Below, piece by piece: positions 18,938-27,237 of a stretch of 64,000 nucleotides of DNA. Made by a program: the position numbers and the translations under genes. The notes below the pieces were generated by a model that was not told the DNA's origin, ran no database searches, and saw only the letters and a program-made list of their open reading frames with translations. The stretch is from Pseudogemmobacter bohemicus (GTDB lineage: Bacteria; Pseudomonadota; Alphaproteobacteria; Rhodobacterales; Rhodobacteraceae): assembly GCF_003290025.1 (NCBI RefSeq), contig NZ_QNHG01000004.1, positions 170,058 through 234,057 on the forward strand, in the 5' to 3' direction. Positions within the stretch are counted from its first letter, which is position 1; every line of letters starts with the position of its first letter.

Positions 18938-20941
18938 TCATTCGAATTCCATGATCACGTCATCGACGCGCAGGCTTTCGCCCGGTTTGGCCTTGATCAG
19001 CTTTACCACGCCCTTCCTCTCGGCCTTGAGGATGTTCTCCATCTTCATCGCCTCGACGGTCGCCAGCGCCTGACCTTCCTGCACCTCCTGGCCTTCCTCG
19101 ACCTGGATTTTCACCACCAGACCCGGCATCGGGCATAACAGGAAGCGCGAGGTGTCGGGCGGCAGTTTCTCGGGCATCAACCGCGCCAGTTCAGCCGCGC
19201 GGGGCGTGCGGACATGGGTTTTAAGGTCGGCACCACGCGCCCGCAAACGAAAGCCCATCGGGATCTTATCGACCTTCATCACGAGATCAGTGCCATCGAC
19301 CGCGATCCGCGCCAGCGGCCGGCCCGGCACCCAGTCCGAGCTGACGCGCAGGCTGGAGCCATCGGCGAAGCGCACCGTCGACCCCTCGCGATCCGCCGCG
19401 ATCTGCACCGCGAAATCCTGGCCGCCAAGGCTTACGACCCAGTCATCGCCCACCCGGCGCTGGTGATTGTCCATGGTGCCCGAGATCCGGGTGCGCCGGA
19501 TTTCGGCCACGCGGTTCATCGCCGCCGCTGCCGCCGCCATGCGCTTCAGCTCGCCCTCAGGCAAAGTCGCGCCCTGGAAGCCCTCGGGATATTCCTCGGC
19601 GATAAACGCTGTGGTGATGTCGCCGGCGACGAATTTCGGGTGATCCATCACCGCCGCCACGAAGGGAAGGTTATGACCGATCCCCTCGACCTCGAACGTA
19701 TCCAGTGCCAGACGCATCTCGCCAATCGCGCCCTCTCGGGTCGGCGCCCAGGTACAGAGTTTGGCGATCATCGGGTCGTAATACATCGAAATCTCGCCGC
19801 CCTCATAGACGCCGGTATCGTTTCTGACGATGCCGCCGCGCGCGGTCTGACCTTCCACCGGCGGGCGGTAGCGGGTCAGGCGACCGATCGAGGGCAGGAA
19901 ATTGCGATACGGGTCTTCGGCATAGAGACGGCTCTCCATCGCCCAGCCGTTGATCTTCAGATCCGACTGCGCGAAGGGCAGTTTCTCGCCCGCCGCCACC
20001 CGGATCATCTGCTCGACCAGGTCGATGCCGGTGATCAGTTCGGTGACGGGGTGTTCCACCTGGAGGCGGGTATTCATTTCGAGGAAGTAGAAATTCCGCG
20101 CGCCGTCGACGATGAACTCGACCGTCCCCGCGCTGGTATAGCCCACCGCTTTCGCCAGCGCACAGGCCTGTTCGCCCATCGCCTTGCGGGTCGCCTCGTC
20201 AAGGAAGGGCGACGGCGCCTCCTCAATGACTTTCTGGTTCCGGCGCTGGATCGAGCATTCGCGCTCATGCAGGTAAACCGTATTCCCGTGCTTGTCGGCC
20301 AGCACCTGGATCTCGATATGACGCGGCTGCGTCACGAATTTCTCGATGAAGATCCGGTCATCGCCGAAGCTGTTCGCAGCCTCGTTTTTCGACGACTCGA
20401 ACCCTTCGCGCGCCTCGGCGGCATTCCAGGCGATCCGCATCCCCTTGCCGCCACCTCCGGCAGAAGCCTTGATCATCACCGGATACCCGATCTGATCCGA
20501 GATCTTCACCGCCTCATCCGCGTCAGCGATCAGGCCCATATAGCCCGGAACAGTGGAAACCCCGGCCTCCTGGGCCAGTTTCTTCGAGGTGATCTTGTCG
20601 CCCATCGATTCAATCGCTGGCGAAGGCGGGCCGATGAAGACGACGCCCATCTTCTCAAGCGCGGCGGCGAAATCCATCCGCTCGGAAAGGAAGCCATAGC
20701 CCGGATGCACCGCTTCGGCACCGGTCTGGCGGATCGCGTCAAGGATCCTGTCGATCACGATATAGGACTGGTTCGCCGGGGCAGGCCCGATATGCACCGC
20801 CTCATCCGCCATCTGCACATGCAGCGCGTTGCGGTCGGCATCGGAAAAGACGGCGACCGTTTTGATGCCCATCAGCCTGGCGGTCTTGATGACACGGCAG
20901 GCGATCTCACCCCGGTTCGCAATCAGGATCTTCTTGAACAT
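18938..20941 (-). CDS. pccA: Propionyl-CoA carboxylase, biotin-carrying alpha subunit
   Basis: Cytoplasmic biotin enzyme subunit of 667 aa that, with PccB, makes methylmalonyl-CoA from propionyl-CoA. The biotin carboxylase part starts MFKKILIANRGEIACRVI, has the ATP-grasp glycine loop ASAGGGGKGM and the catalytic HERECSIQRRNQK and EMNTRLQVEHPVTE motifs. A middle BT-type region follows. The C-terminal biotinyl domain carries EAMKM, with biotin on Lys about 633. It feeds the mutase gene downstream and pairs with pccB at 23242 across five small genes. Confidence 0.96.
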   Translation of the reverse strand: MFKKILIANRGEIACRVIKTARLMGIKTVAVFSDADRNALHVQMADEAVHIGPAPANQSYIVIDRILDAIRQTGAEAVHPGYGFLSERMDFAAALEKMGVVFIGPPSPAIESMGDKITSKKLAQEAGVSTVPGYMGLIADADEAVKISDQIGYPVMIKASAGGGGKGMRIAWNAAEAREGFESSKNEAANSFGDDRIFIEKFVTQPRHIEIQVLADKHGNTVYLHERECSIQRRNQKVIEEAPSPFLDEATRKAMGEQACALAKAVGYTSAGTVEFIVDGARNFYFLEMNTRLQVEHPVTELITGIDLVEQMIRVAAGEKLPFAQSDLKINGWAMESRLYAEDPYRNFLPSIGRLTRYRPPVEGQTARGGIVRNDTGVYEGGEISMYYDPMIAKLCTWAPTREGAIGEMRLALDTFEVEGIGHNLPFVAAVMDHPKFVAGDITTAFIAEEYPEGFQGATLPEGELKRMAAAAAAMNRVAEIRRTRISGTMDNHQRRVGDDWVVSLGGQDFAVQIAADREGSTVRFADGSSLRVSSDWVPGRPLARIAVDGTDLVMKVDKIPMGFRLRARGADLKTHVRTPRAAELARLMPEKLPPDTSRFLLCPMPGLVVKIQVEEGQEVQEGQALATVEAMKMENILKAERKGVVKLIKAKPGESLRVDDVIMEFE

Positions 20942-20978
20942 GGCTCTCCCTCAGCTCCCACCCGGGCCAACGGGTCGG

Positions 20979-21020
20979 AAAAACAAAAAGGGCCCTCCGG
21001 GCATGACACCCGGAAGACCC
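20979..21020 (-). terminator. Intrinsic terminator after the glycine-zipper lipoprotein gene
   Basis: Stem GGGTCTTCCGGG / CCCGGAGGGCCC (minus strand, minor mismatches) followed by TTTTTGTTTTT, about 50 nt past the lipoprotein stop and just before pccA, which must therefore have its own promoter or depend on read-through. Confidence 0.8.
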
Positions 21021-21071
21021 TGTTTCAGATTGTCGGTAACGCGACCCTGCCCCGCAAAAGCGGGGGTCAGG

Positions 21072-21326
21072 TCAGTTGCAGTTGTTGACGCCCGGCACCA
21101 TGCAAGAGCCGCCGCCAACCACGGCGCCGATAAGCGCGCCTTTGGTTTTCGAGCCGCCGGTCGCATCGGCAACCAGAGCGCCGGCCGCCGCGCCGCCGAT
21201 GGTGCGCACAGCGGCGCTGTCCATGGGCGAAGAGCTGCCATAACCGTTGTTATAGCCGCCGCCATTATTGACGCAGCCAGCCAGCGGCAAAGCGAGAATC
21301 GGGAAGAGCAGGACAAGTTTACGCAT
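21072..21326 (-). CDS. Small glycine-zipper lipoprotein
   Basis: Predicted lipoprotein of 84 aa. MRKLVLLFPILALPLAGCVNN carries a clear lipobox. The mature part has a Gly/Asn/Tyr linker and then a glycine zipper (IGGAAAGALVADATGG, GALIGAVVGGGSC), like OsmB/SlyB-type envelope lipoproteins. Two C-terminal Cys (GGGSCMVPGVNNC) may form a disulfide. Sits between pccA and pccB, in its own transcript judging by the terminator after it. Confidence 0.75.
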   Translation of the reverse strand: MRKLVLLFPILALPLAGCVNNGGGYNNGYGSSSPMDSAAVRTIGGAAAGALVADATGGSKTKGALIGAVVGGGSCMVPGVNNCN

Positions 21327-21519
21327 GGGATACTGCCTCGGCTTGTTATGATTGAGGCCGATTCTAGCGTATTCTTTTGCAATGCAAAAGAGTCGTCGGC
21401 AGTTCTCACAATAATGCGACGGTCAAAGCGGCTGAAAGCCGCCAGGGAGGATTTGACGCCCTCCCCGTCCCGGATCACACCGGGCTGCATGTCATGTGAA
21501 AAGACTGCCGGCAGGAGGA

Positions 21520-21918
21520 TCATTCCCAATCCTCCCCATCGTCTTCGTCAAATCTGATTTCAGGCGCATCCGGAGCGAATACAGCCGGGAATGCCGCCTC
21601 GGCGCGTTTCACGTCGATCCGCAAAAGCGCGTCATAGGAGGCCGGATCGAACGGATCCTCTGCTGCGACCACCTCGCGGCCGAACAGCCAGGACAGGCGG
21701 CCGGCATCAAGATTGCCGCGCTCGAACACCTCTTCGCCGAAACAGGCCCAGAGCGCTGCCAGAAAGGCCTCGTCAGCCTTGCGGTCGACGAATTTGCGAT
21801 CCTTGAACCGCTCGCGGCGGATGATCTTTGACGCACCTTCCTTGAGATTGGCGCGGCGGATGGTGAACTGGAAATCGGTTCCGGTAAGACGCCCCGGAAA
21901 GCCCTTATGCTTTAGCAT
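21520..21918 (-). CDS. Conserved hypothetical acidic-tailed protein
   Basis: Cytoplasmic protein of 132 aa. A basic first half (TIRRANLKEGASKIIRRERFKDRKF) is followed by helices and a very acidic end (IRFDEDDGEDWE). AAGGAA lies before the ATG. No family recognised; the charge split suggests nucleic acid or protein binding, which is only a guess. Confidence 0.6.
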   Translation of the reverse strand: MLKHKGFPGRLTGTDFQFTIRRANLKEGASKIIRRERFKDRKFVDRKADEAFLAALWACFGEEVFERGNLDAGRLSWLFGREVVAAEDPFDPASYDALLRIDVKRAEAAFPAVFAPDAPEIRFDEDDGEDWE

Positions 21919-22056
21919 GGCGCGGTTCCTTTCTTTGCGGAACCGGCTTTAGCAGCCAGGGCAGGCGTGACGCCAGCGGCGCCGGACATCTTTGTCCGGA
22001 ATCCGGACCGGAATGCAGACCTTTTTGCGGCCCGAACCCCGTCAGCAGGGAAAGCC

Positions 22057-22087
22057 GGGCGACCGATCCGTCAGGGACCGGCCGCCC
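22057..22087 (-). terminator. Hairpin after the 43-aa lipoprotein gene
   Basis: On the minus strand GGGCGGCCGGTCC pairs with GGATCGGTCGCCC (allowing G-U pairs), loop CTGAC, 8 nt past the stop. Weak T content follows (GGCTTTCC). Confidence 0.5.
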
Positions 22088-22094
22088 TGCGAAA

Positions 22095-22226
22095 TCACTT
22101 GTACTTGCCGGTATAGGTCGGCTCAACCGAGACGGGCTCGGAAACAACGACGGTCTCTTCGACTTTTTTGGCGCAAGCGGCCAGGGTCGAGAGGGCGAGA
22201 AGAGCGACGATAGCAGTGGTCCGCAT
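22095..22226 (-). CDS. 43-aa lipoprotein, paralogue 1
   Basis: Short gene encoding a lipoprotein: MRTTAIVALLALSTLAACAK has a perfect lipobox, leaving a mature peptide of only about 25 residues that ends EPVSVEPTYTGKYK. The next gene upstream (22449-22589) encodes a clear paralogue with the same C-terminal signature. Each is followed by its own hairpin, so they are probably separate transcripts. The size recalls entericidin-type lipoproteins, but the sequence signature differs. Function unknown. Confidence 0.75.
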   Translation of the reverse strand: MRTTAIVALLALSTLAACAKKVEETVVVSEPVSVEPTYTGKYK

Positions 22227-22409
22227 GACAACCTCCAGTGCGAATCAGGATAATGTGCCGCACCATATGGTGTGCGTCCACAGAAGGGAATCAGAGATTT
22301 CACTGAATTTGCATTCACCTGTGCGACAAATGCGGCCACAGGCAGAGCCCGCCCGAAACGGGCAGAAATACGGTCGGCAAAGCCCGCAACCGGGCGCCGG
22401 AGAAACGAC

Positions 22410-22439
22410 GCAGCCCGCCCGGCAACCCGGGCAGGCTGC
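22410..22439 (-). terminator. Hairpin after the 46-aa lipoprotein gene
   Basis: Near-perfect 13-bp stem GCAGCCTGCCCGG / CCGGGCGGGCTGC with a 4-nt loop, about 10 nt past the stop, followed by GTCGTTTCTCC. A weak T-run makes it a moderate terminator candidate. Confidence 0.55.
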
Positions 22440-22448
22440 GCAACCGTC

Positions 22449-22589
22449 TTACTTATATTTGCCGGTATAGACCGGCTCGACCGAAACCGGCTCGTCGATA
22501 TAGACGACTTCTTCTTCAACTTTCTTTGCGCAGGCGGCAACGGTGCCCACGAAAGCAAGTGCGACAACAATACGGATAGTGCTCGACAT
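22449..22589 (-). CDS. 46-aa lipoprotein, paralogue 2
   Basis: MSSTIRIVVALAFVGTVAAC gives a signal sequence with lipobox; the mature part runs AKKVEEEVVYIDEPVSVEP then VYTGKYK. It shares ACAKKVEE, EPVSVEP and the terminal YTGKYK with the 43-aa protein encoded downstream, so the two arose by duplication. Conservation of the last residues suggests they are the functional part, for example a contact to peptidoglycan or an outer membrane partner. Confidence 0.75.
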   Translation of the reverse strand: MSSTIRIVVALAFVGTVAACAKKVEEEVVYIDEPVSVEPVYTGKYK

Positions 22590-22800
22590 CTTCTGCTCCA
22601 TTCATTCAGGGATCTTGAGGCCGACCCGATGCCGGCCCTGTCCCTTTTCGAGGTAAAGGCCGCTTGGGTTCGGCCTGCGCCGAGAATAGCGGAATCCGCA
22701 GATGAAAAACACGCGGAGGTGAGCAAGTTGCTGCCCTGTGACTCCAATACATCAGAAGCTGCTGTTTTGCCCCTGTTTTCAACCAGATGTAGTGGCATCT

Positions 22801-23217
22801 TCAGAACATCTCCCAGATGCAGGCGGCGTTTTCCAGGCGATATGCCTCGAAAAGCTGCACGGCTTCGGGATCGGCCTCACCAAAGGGAACCGGGCGATCG
22901 GCCAGCATGATCACAATCTGCCGCGGCGCGGGCACCATGCCCGCGACCCGCTCCAGCGCGAATGTGTCACAAAGGGTCTGCATATCTTCGCTGCGGTCCT
23001 CGCCCGGTTTCAGGCTCTTATCGATAAAGCGGAAACGCGCGGTCGCGCCTTCCACACCGGCTGTATCAGTCCTGACGTCAAGCCATTCGATGCTCTTGCC
23101 CGAAGGCAGCGCGATGGCCCCTTCCGCTGCCGGCGCCTCCTCATCATCACAGCGCCCGGCCGCAAGGCTCAGACTCAGAAAGAGGGCAATAAAAAGACGC
23201 CGATACAGAGAAGACAT
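22801..23217 (-). CDS. Exported hypothetical protein, DUF6497-like
   Basis: Protein of 138 aa with an N-terminal signal (SSLYRRLFIALFLSLSLAAG) and one compact domain (ATARFRFIDKSLKPG, DMQTLCDTFAL, PAPRQIVIMLADRPVPFGE, ending FEAYRLENAACIWEMF). The two Cys (TLC and AAC) probably pair in the periplasm. The pattern fits my memory of DUF6497, a Rhodobacteraceae family of unknown function; I cannot check this here. Lies directly downstream of pccB. Confidence 0.6.
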   Translation of the reverse strand: MSSLYRRLFIALFLSLSLAAGRCDDEEAPAAEGAIALPSGKSIEWLDVRTDTAGVEGATARFRFIDKSLKPGEDRSEDMQTLCDTFALERVAGMVPAPRQIVIMLADRPVPFGEADPEAVQLFEAYRLENAACIWEMF

Positions 23218-23241
23218 AGCCCGACCTCACCTCATGGGGAT

Positions 23242-24774
23242 TCAAAGCGGGATATTGTCGTGCTTCTTCCAGGGGTTCGAGAGTTTCTTGTTCCTGAGGC
23301 TGGCAAAAGCGCGCGCCACACGCCGCCGCGTCGAGCGCGGCTGGATCACCTCGTCGACAAAACCCTTCTCAGCCGCGACGAAAGGATTGGCGAAACGGTC
23401 CTCGTAATCCTTCGTGCGCTCGGCGATCTTGTCCTTATCGCCCAGCTCGCTGCGATAAAGGATCTCGACCGCGCCCTTCGCGCCCATCACCGCGATTTCC
23501 GCCGTAGGCCAGGCATAGTTGAAATCGCCGCGCAGATGTTTCGATGCCATCACGTCATAGGCGCCCCCGTAAGCCTTGCGGGTGATGACGGTGACCTTCG
23601 GCACTGTCGCCTCGCCGTAAGCGAACAGGAGTTTCGCGCCATGCTTGATGACGCCACCATATTCCTGGGCCGTGCCCGGCAGGAAGCCCGGCACATCCAC
23701 CAGCGTCAGGATCGGGATCTCGAACGCATCGCAAAAGCGCACAAACCGCGCCGCCTTGCGCGAGCTGTCGATATCAAGGCAGCCCGCCAGCACCATCGGC
23801 TGGTTCGCCACCACGCCGACCGTCTGCCCCTCGATGCGGATAAAACCCGTGATGATATTGCCGGCAAAATCCTTCTGGATCTCATAGAAATCGCCCTCAT
23901 CGGCGAGTTTCAGGATGAGTTCCTTCATGTCGTAAGGCTGGTTCGGATTGTCCGGGATCAGCGTATCAAGGCTTTGCTCGATCCGGCCCGGCTCGTCGAA
24001 GAAGGGCCGCACCGGCGCCTTTTCGCGGTTATTGAGCGGCAGGAAGTCGAACAGGCGACGGATTTCCGCCAGCGCCTCGACATCGTTTTCAAAGGCCCCA
24101 TCCGCCACCGAGGATTTCTTTGTATGGGTCGAGGCGCCGCCAAGCTCCTCGGCCGTCACCACCTCATTCGTGACCGTTTTCACCACATCGGGGCCGGTGA
24201 CGAACATGTAGGACGTGTCTTTGACCATGAAGATGAAGTCGGTCATGGCGGGCGAATAGACCGCGCCGCCGGCGCAGGGCCCCATGATCACCGAGATCTG
24301 CGGCACCACGCCCGACGCCATGATATTCCTCTGGAACACATCGGCATAACCGGCCAGCGAGGCGACACCCTCCTGGATCCGCGCACCGCCGGAATCGTTG
24401 ATCCCGATCACCGGAGCGCCATTCTGGATCGCCATATCCATGATTTTGCAGATCTTCTGCGCATGGGTCTCGGAAAGCGAGCCACCAAACACGGTGAAGT
24501 CCTGGCTGAACACATAGACCATGCGGCCATTGATCGTACCCCAGCCGGTGACGACGCCATCGCCCGGCGGCCGATCCTGCTCCATCCCGAAATCGGTGCA
24601 GCGATGGGCAACAAACATGTCGAATTCCTCAAAGGAACCCTCGTCCAGCAACAGCCCGATCCGCTCGCGCGCCGTGAGCTTGCCTTTGGCATGTTGCGCA
24701 TCAATACGACGCTGCCCGCCCCCGGCCCGCGCCACCGCGCGACGGTCTTCAAGCTCTTGCAGGATATCTTTCAT
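23242..24774 (-). CDS. pccB: Propionyl-CoA carboxylase, carboxyltransferase beta subunit
   Basis: Cytoplasmic carboxyltransferase of 510 aa that moves CO2 from biotin on PccA to propionyl-CoA. Both crotonase-fold halves are present: [12 protein letters not shown] and [14 protein letters not shown] in the N-terminal half, and [37 protein letters not shown] in the C-terminal half, forming the two oxyanion holes. Starts at ATG 24774 with GGAGGTG ahead. The ending WKKHDNIPL is typical. An AT-rich promoter region lies upstream. Confidence 0.96.
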   Translation of the reverse strand: MKDILQELEDRRAVARAGGGQRRIDAQHAKGKLTARERIGLLLDEGSFEEFDMFVAHRCTDFGMEQDRPPGDGVVTGWGTINGRMVYVFSQDFTVFGGSLSETHAQKICKIMDMAIQNGAPVIGINDSGGARIQEGVASLAGYADVFQRNIMASGVVPQISVIMGPCAGGAVYSPAMTDFIFMVKDTSYMFVTGPDVVKTVTNEVVTAEELGGASTHTKKSSVADGAFENDVEALAEIRRLFDFLPLNNREKAPVRPFFDEPGRIEQSLDTLIPDNPNQPYDMKELILKLADEGDFYEIQKDFAGNIITGFIRIEGQTVGVVANQPMVLAGCLDIDSSRKAARFVRFCDAFEIPILTLVDVPGFLPGTAQEYGGVIKHGAKLLFAYGEATVPKVTVITRKAYGGAYDVMASKHLRGDFNYAWPTAEIAVMGAKGAVEILYRSELGDKDKIAERTKDYEDRFANPFVAAEKGFVDEVIQPRSTRRRVARAFASLRNKKLSNPWKKHDNIPL

Positions 24775-24900
24775 GGCGCACCTCCCCGGGAATCGGGTGG
24801 ACAATAATATTGCGCAACGGGAAATGAAAACGAAACTTCGGAAATTTGCAAATTATTGTCACGGCATATTATGCAAAATGAATATCCGCAAATAATCCCA
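24775..24900 (-). promoter_or_regulatory. AT-rich pccB promoter region with repeated GCAA palindrome half-sites
   Basis: In the 126 bp before pccB are TTGCGCAA (24810-24817), TTTGCAAA (24845-24852), TATGCAAA (24870-24877) and TCCGCAAA (24885-24892). PccR/ScfR-type regulators of propionyl-CoA genes in relatives bind TTTGCAAA-like repeats, so these are candidate operators. The spacing here does not match a neat tandem site, and no regulator gene is adjacent. Confidence 0.4.
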
Positions 24901-24954
24901 TTTCAATACGCTCGTACCGCACTGCTGTTGTTATGACGGTTGTTGTAGCGGGAC

Positions 24955-24998
24955 AGCGAAACTTGCACTGTTTGACATCTAAAGTTGCACCATTCGAC
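24955..24998. repeat. Two adjacent 22-bp repeats, candidate MuA-binding end sites
   Basis: Unit 1 (24955-24976) and unit 2 (24977-24998) share AAAnTTGCAC and TnGAC at the same positions, about 15 of 20 aligned bases. Units of 22 bp side by side are the geometry of transposase sites at Mu ends, and they lie at the outer edge of the Mu-like gene block. A TG dinucleotide that could be the terminal one is at 24941. Confidence 0.5.
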
Positions 24999-25005
24999 TT
25001 TTGAA

Positions 25006-25039
25006 AACCGGGGCGTGAGCGCCCTGCCCGACCCCGGTT
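25006..25039 (-). terminator. Stem-loop downstream of the phage-edge membrane protein gene
   Basis: AACCGGGG / CCCCGGTT (25006-25013, 25032-25039) followed on the minus strand by TTCAAAAG. Between it and the gene end at 25185 about 145 bp show no convincing gene. Confidence 0.5.
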
Positions 25040-25184
25040 AAACGCCCCCTTAAAGCCCGGCTTAAACACCCACCAGAGAACTGTCTCGACTCCCGTCCGT
25101 ACTTCGCCAGAACTCTGCGGAGAGCATTTTGACCAGGGAGATTCGAGGATGGCCCAAAGCCCTCGCGACGGCCAAAGACAGCGA

Positions 25185-25802
25185 CTAAGCGGGCCGGGTG
25201 ATGGCAACCCGTGAGATTTCGGAGGCAGGCACGACTGTAATCTCATAGCCCCAGGCCGCGTTGTCTGCGTCAAATGGTGTGCGGGCCTTCCAGTCGCTGT
25301 CACTGTCCGGACGCTCGCTGGTAACATACAAGGCGACTGATCCATCTGGTCCGAAGAGGCAAGGGCCAAGCGGGGCATCATCAAAAGGCCGTGTGTCATC
25401 ACACATCAGCTGGCGGCCATTGGTCAGTGTGATGACAATGCGATTAGGCGCAAGAAGTCCTCTTGTGATCATGCTCTCCCAGGCGCTGCGCCCGCGATCA
25501 TGATCAGAAATGCCCCAGACCCGCAGCTTTTTCCAGATGAAGGGCGAGAGAAACACCCTCCAGAAGGCTGCGGCGCCCAGGGTCATGCAGATCGACAGGA
25601 AGACCCCGGGCCAAAACCAGTCTCCGCAGACCCAAAGGACAGCAGAAGCCAGCGCGGAAAACGTGAAGGACAGGAAGACCACATCCACGGTCGAATGAGC
25701 GCCGTCATGCCCAATATAGGCAATCCTGTAGGCCACATATCCGGTCGCCAGCACGATCAGGGTGCTGAGCGGCAAAAGCAGAAGATCCGAAATTGTGAGC
25801 AT
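25185..25802 (-). CDS. Membrane protein of unknown function at prophage edge
   Basis: Protein of 205 aa. The first 110 residues hold about three hydrophobic helices (LLLLPLSTLIVLATGYVAYRI, VVFLSFTFSALASAVLWV, GVFLSICMTLGAAAFW). The rest is a soluble beta-rich domain (NRIVITLTNGRQLMCDD, GSVALYVTSE, GYEITVVPASEISRV). The ATG at 25802 follows AGGATTAGGA. It lies at the late end of the prophage, where accessory (moron) genes are common. No family recognised. Confidence 0.6.
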   Translation of the reverse strand: MLTISDLLLLPLSTLIVLATGYVAYRIAYIGHDGAHSTVDVVFLSFTFSALASAVLWVCGDWFWPGVFLSICMTLGAAAFWRVFLSPFIWKKLRVWGISDHDRGRSAWESMITRGLLAPNRIVITLTNGRQLMCDDTRPFDDAPLGPCLFGPDGSVALYVTSERPDSDSDWKARTPFDADNAAWGYEITVVPASEISRVAITRPA

Positions 25803-25899
25803 TTTCCTAATCCTGTAGTCCTTGTTGAGACTGAATACATGTGCAGGGCATAGCAAGGGGTTTACCCTACCCGGCTGCCGGTCGGGGCCGGCAACGCGG

Positions 25900-26715
25900 T
25901 CACAGGCTGCCGCCCCGGATCAGCAGCTCTGGCGCCTTTGGTCGATCACCTTTACCGGCGATGGAATAGGTGGTGTCGACCTCCTCGATCCGCGCCCAGG
26001 CAAAGAGCTCGCGGATCTCGGGCACGTCATTGATCGAGAGCAGAAAGCCGCCTTTGATGCCCCTTAAAACCCCGGCCAGACGCTCGAAATCCGCCCTGGT
26101 GAAGAGGGCTTTGCCATAGTCGCCCTCGCTGCCCCAATAGGGCGGATCGAGATAGAAGAAGGTGCCGGTGCCGTCATAGCGGTGGATGAACTCGCCGAAG
26201 TCGAGGCATTCGATGACGACGCCTGCAAGGCGGGTGTGCAGATCCTCCAGCATCGGCTCCAGCGTGGTCAGATTGAACCGTGCGCCGCGATCTGCCTGTA
26301 CGCCAAAGTTCCGACCCGAAACCTTGCCGCCGAAGGCCGTGCGCTGGAGATAAAGGAATCGACCGGCGCGTTCGAGATCGGTCAGGGTGTCGGCCCGCGT
26401 GTCGACCAGCCGGTTGAACTCAGCCCGGGTGGTGAGCTGGAACTTCAGCGTGTCCAGAAACTGCGGGTAATGGCGCTGAAGGATGCGGAATAGGTTGGCG
26501 ACGTCGCGGCCATAATCGTTGATCACCTCTGCGCGCGGACGTGATGTCCGCCGCAGGAAGATGCCGCCCATGCCGACGAAAGGCTCGGCATATGTGGTGC
26601 AGGGGATGGTGTCGAGGATGGCGCAGATCCGCTTTGCCAGATTGCGCTTGCCGCCGATCCAGGGTGCAACAGGTCTGACCGGATCGACGGGAATCAGTGA
26701 CTCTCTCATTTGCAT
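25900..26715 (-). CDS. Phage DNA adenine methyltransferase (D12 class)
   Basis: N6-adenine DNA methylase of about 271 aa. WIGGKRNLAKRI and EPFVGMGGIFLRR form the S-adenosylmethionine site (FxGxG), DPPYWG is the catalytic DPPY, and the ending has a LLSINDVPE substrate region. Order of motifs (FxGxG first, DPPY late) places it with Dam/D12 enzymes. Recognition sequence is unknown; GATC is possible. Start is ambiguous among TTG 26724, ATG 26715 and ATG 26709. Phage methylases guard DNA from restriction or mimic host methylation. Confidence 0.85.
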   Translation of the reverse strand: MQMRESLIPVDPVRPVAPWIGGKRNLAKRICAILDTIPCTTYAEPFVGMGGIFLRRTSRPRAEVINDYGRDVANLFRILQRHYPQFLDTLKFQLTTRAEFNRLVDTRADTLTDLERAGRFLYLQRTAFGGKVSGRNFGVQADRGARFNLTTLEPMLEDLHTRLAGVVIECLDFGEFIHRYDGTGTFFYLDPPYWGSEGDYGKALFTRADFERLAGVLRGIKGGFLLSINDVPEIRELFAWARIEEVDTTYSIAGKGDRPKAPELLIRGGSL

Positions 26716-26801
26716 GTGGTCCAAGGATGCCGCCCTCGCGAGGGTGGAGCGGCCATAAGCTTTTGCTGGTCGGCGGGGTGTCGTAGCTGGTGTCCCCGTG
26801 T

Positions 26802-26863
26802 CAGAGGGGGTTGCCTCCCCCTCTGGCCTCCCTTGAGGCCCTGCCGCCGGCCGGGGCCGGCAG
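26802..26863 (-). terminator. Two GC-rich hairpins between tail gene and methylase gene
   Basis: CAGAGGGGG / CCCCCTCTG with a 6-nt loop (26802-26825) and CTGCCG / CGGCAG around a GC-rich loop (26841-26863). They sit in the gap after the gene ending at 26872. No T-run, so partial termination or message protection is possible. Confidence 0.4.
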
Positions 26864-26871
26864 CAGTCAGT

Positions 26872-27237
26872 TCAGATGCTTTCGATCCGGGTCAGGCCCA
26901 GCTCTGCCAGCGCGGCGGGCACGTCATCACCAATAACGGCGGCGATCTGGCCGGGGGCCGCTGGCCCGCCGATGCGGATCAGCGCCTGGGCACGAGCGGC
27001 GGCGGCCATGTCGGCGCCCCATTCGGGGGCGGTCAGAGGCGAGACCGCCGCCTCTGGAAACACCGGCGAGACCAACCCTGATGCGACCGCGTAGCGATTG
27101 CCGGCAGCGTCCTGCCAGATCGCAGCGCCATAGGTCTGATCGTCAGCCTCGCTGTAGCCAATCACCCGTGCCAGCTGGTTTGCGTCCTGGATCAGGGCGG
27201 CGGGGCATGCGATGGTGATGCGGATCTGATCAGGCAT
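26872..27237 (-). CDS. Phage protein, unknown
   Basis: Protein of 121 aa in the tail region (MPDQIRITIACPAALIQDANQLARVIG). It contains a YGAAIWQDAAGNRYAVASGLVSP stretch. Overlaps the preceding gene by 8 bp, as usual in this block. No family recognised; probably structural or a tail-fibre accessory. Confidence 0.55.
   Translation of the reverse strand: MPDQIRITIACPAALIQDANQLARVIGYSEADDQTYGAAIWQDAAGNRYAVASGLVSPVFPEAAVSPLTAPEWGADMAAAARAQALIRIGGPAAPGQIAAVIGDDVPAALAELGLTRIESI

Noticed and set aside
20008-20400. Plus-strand frame of 624 codons opposite pccA
   Set aside because: Antisense to a confidently identified biotin carboxylase; no independent support.
21905-22798. 297-codon minus-strand open frame over the two small lipoprotein genes
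   Set aside because: It is a shifted reading of the two micro-lipoprotein genes on the same strand; its residues are Ser/Arg/Pro-rich with no domain, whereas the alternative frame gives two clean lipoproteins with shared motifs.
24955-24998. The two 22-bp repeats as part of a CRISPR or integron site
   Set aside because: Only two adjoining units without spacer, at the edge of Mu-like genes; transposase sites fit better.
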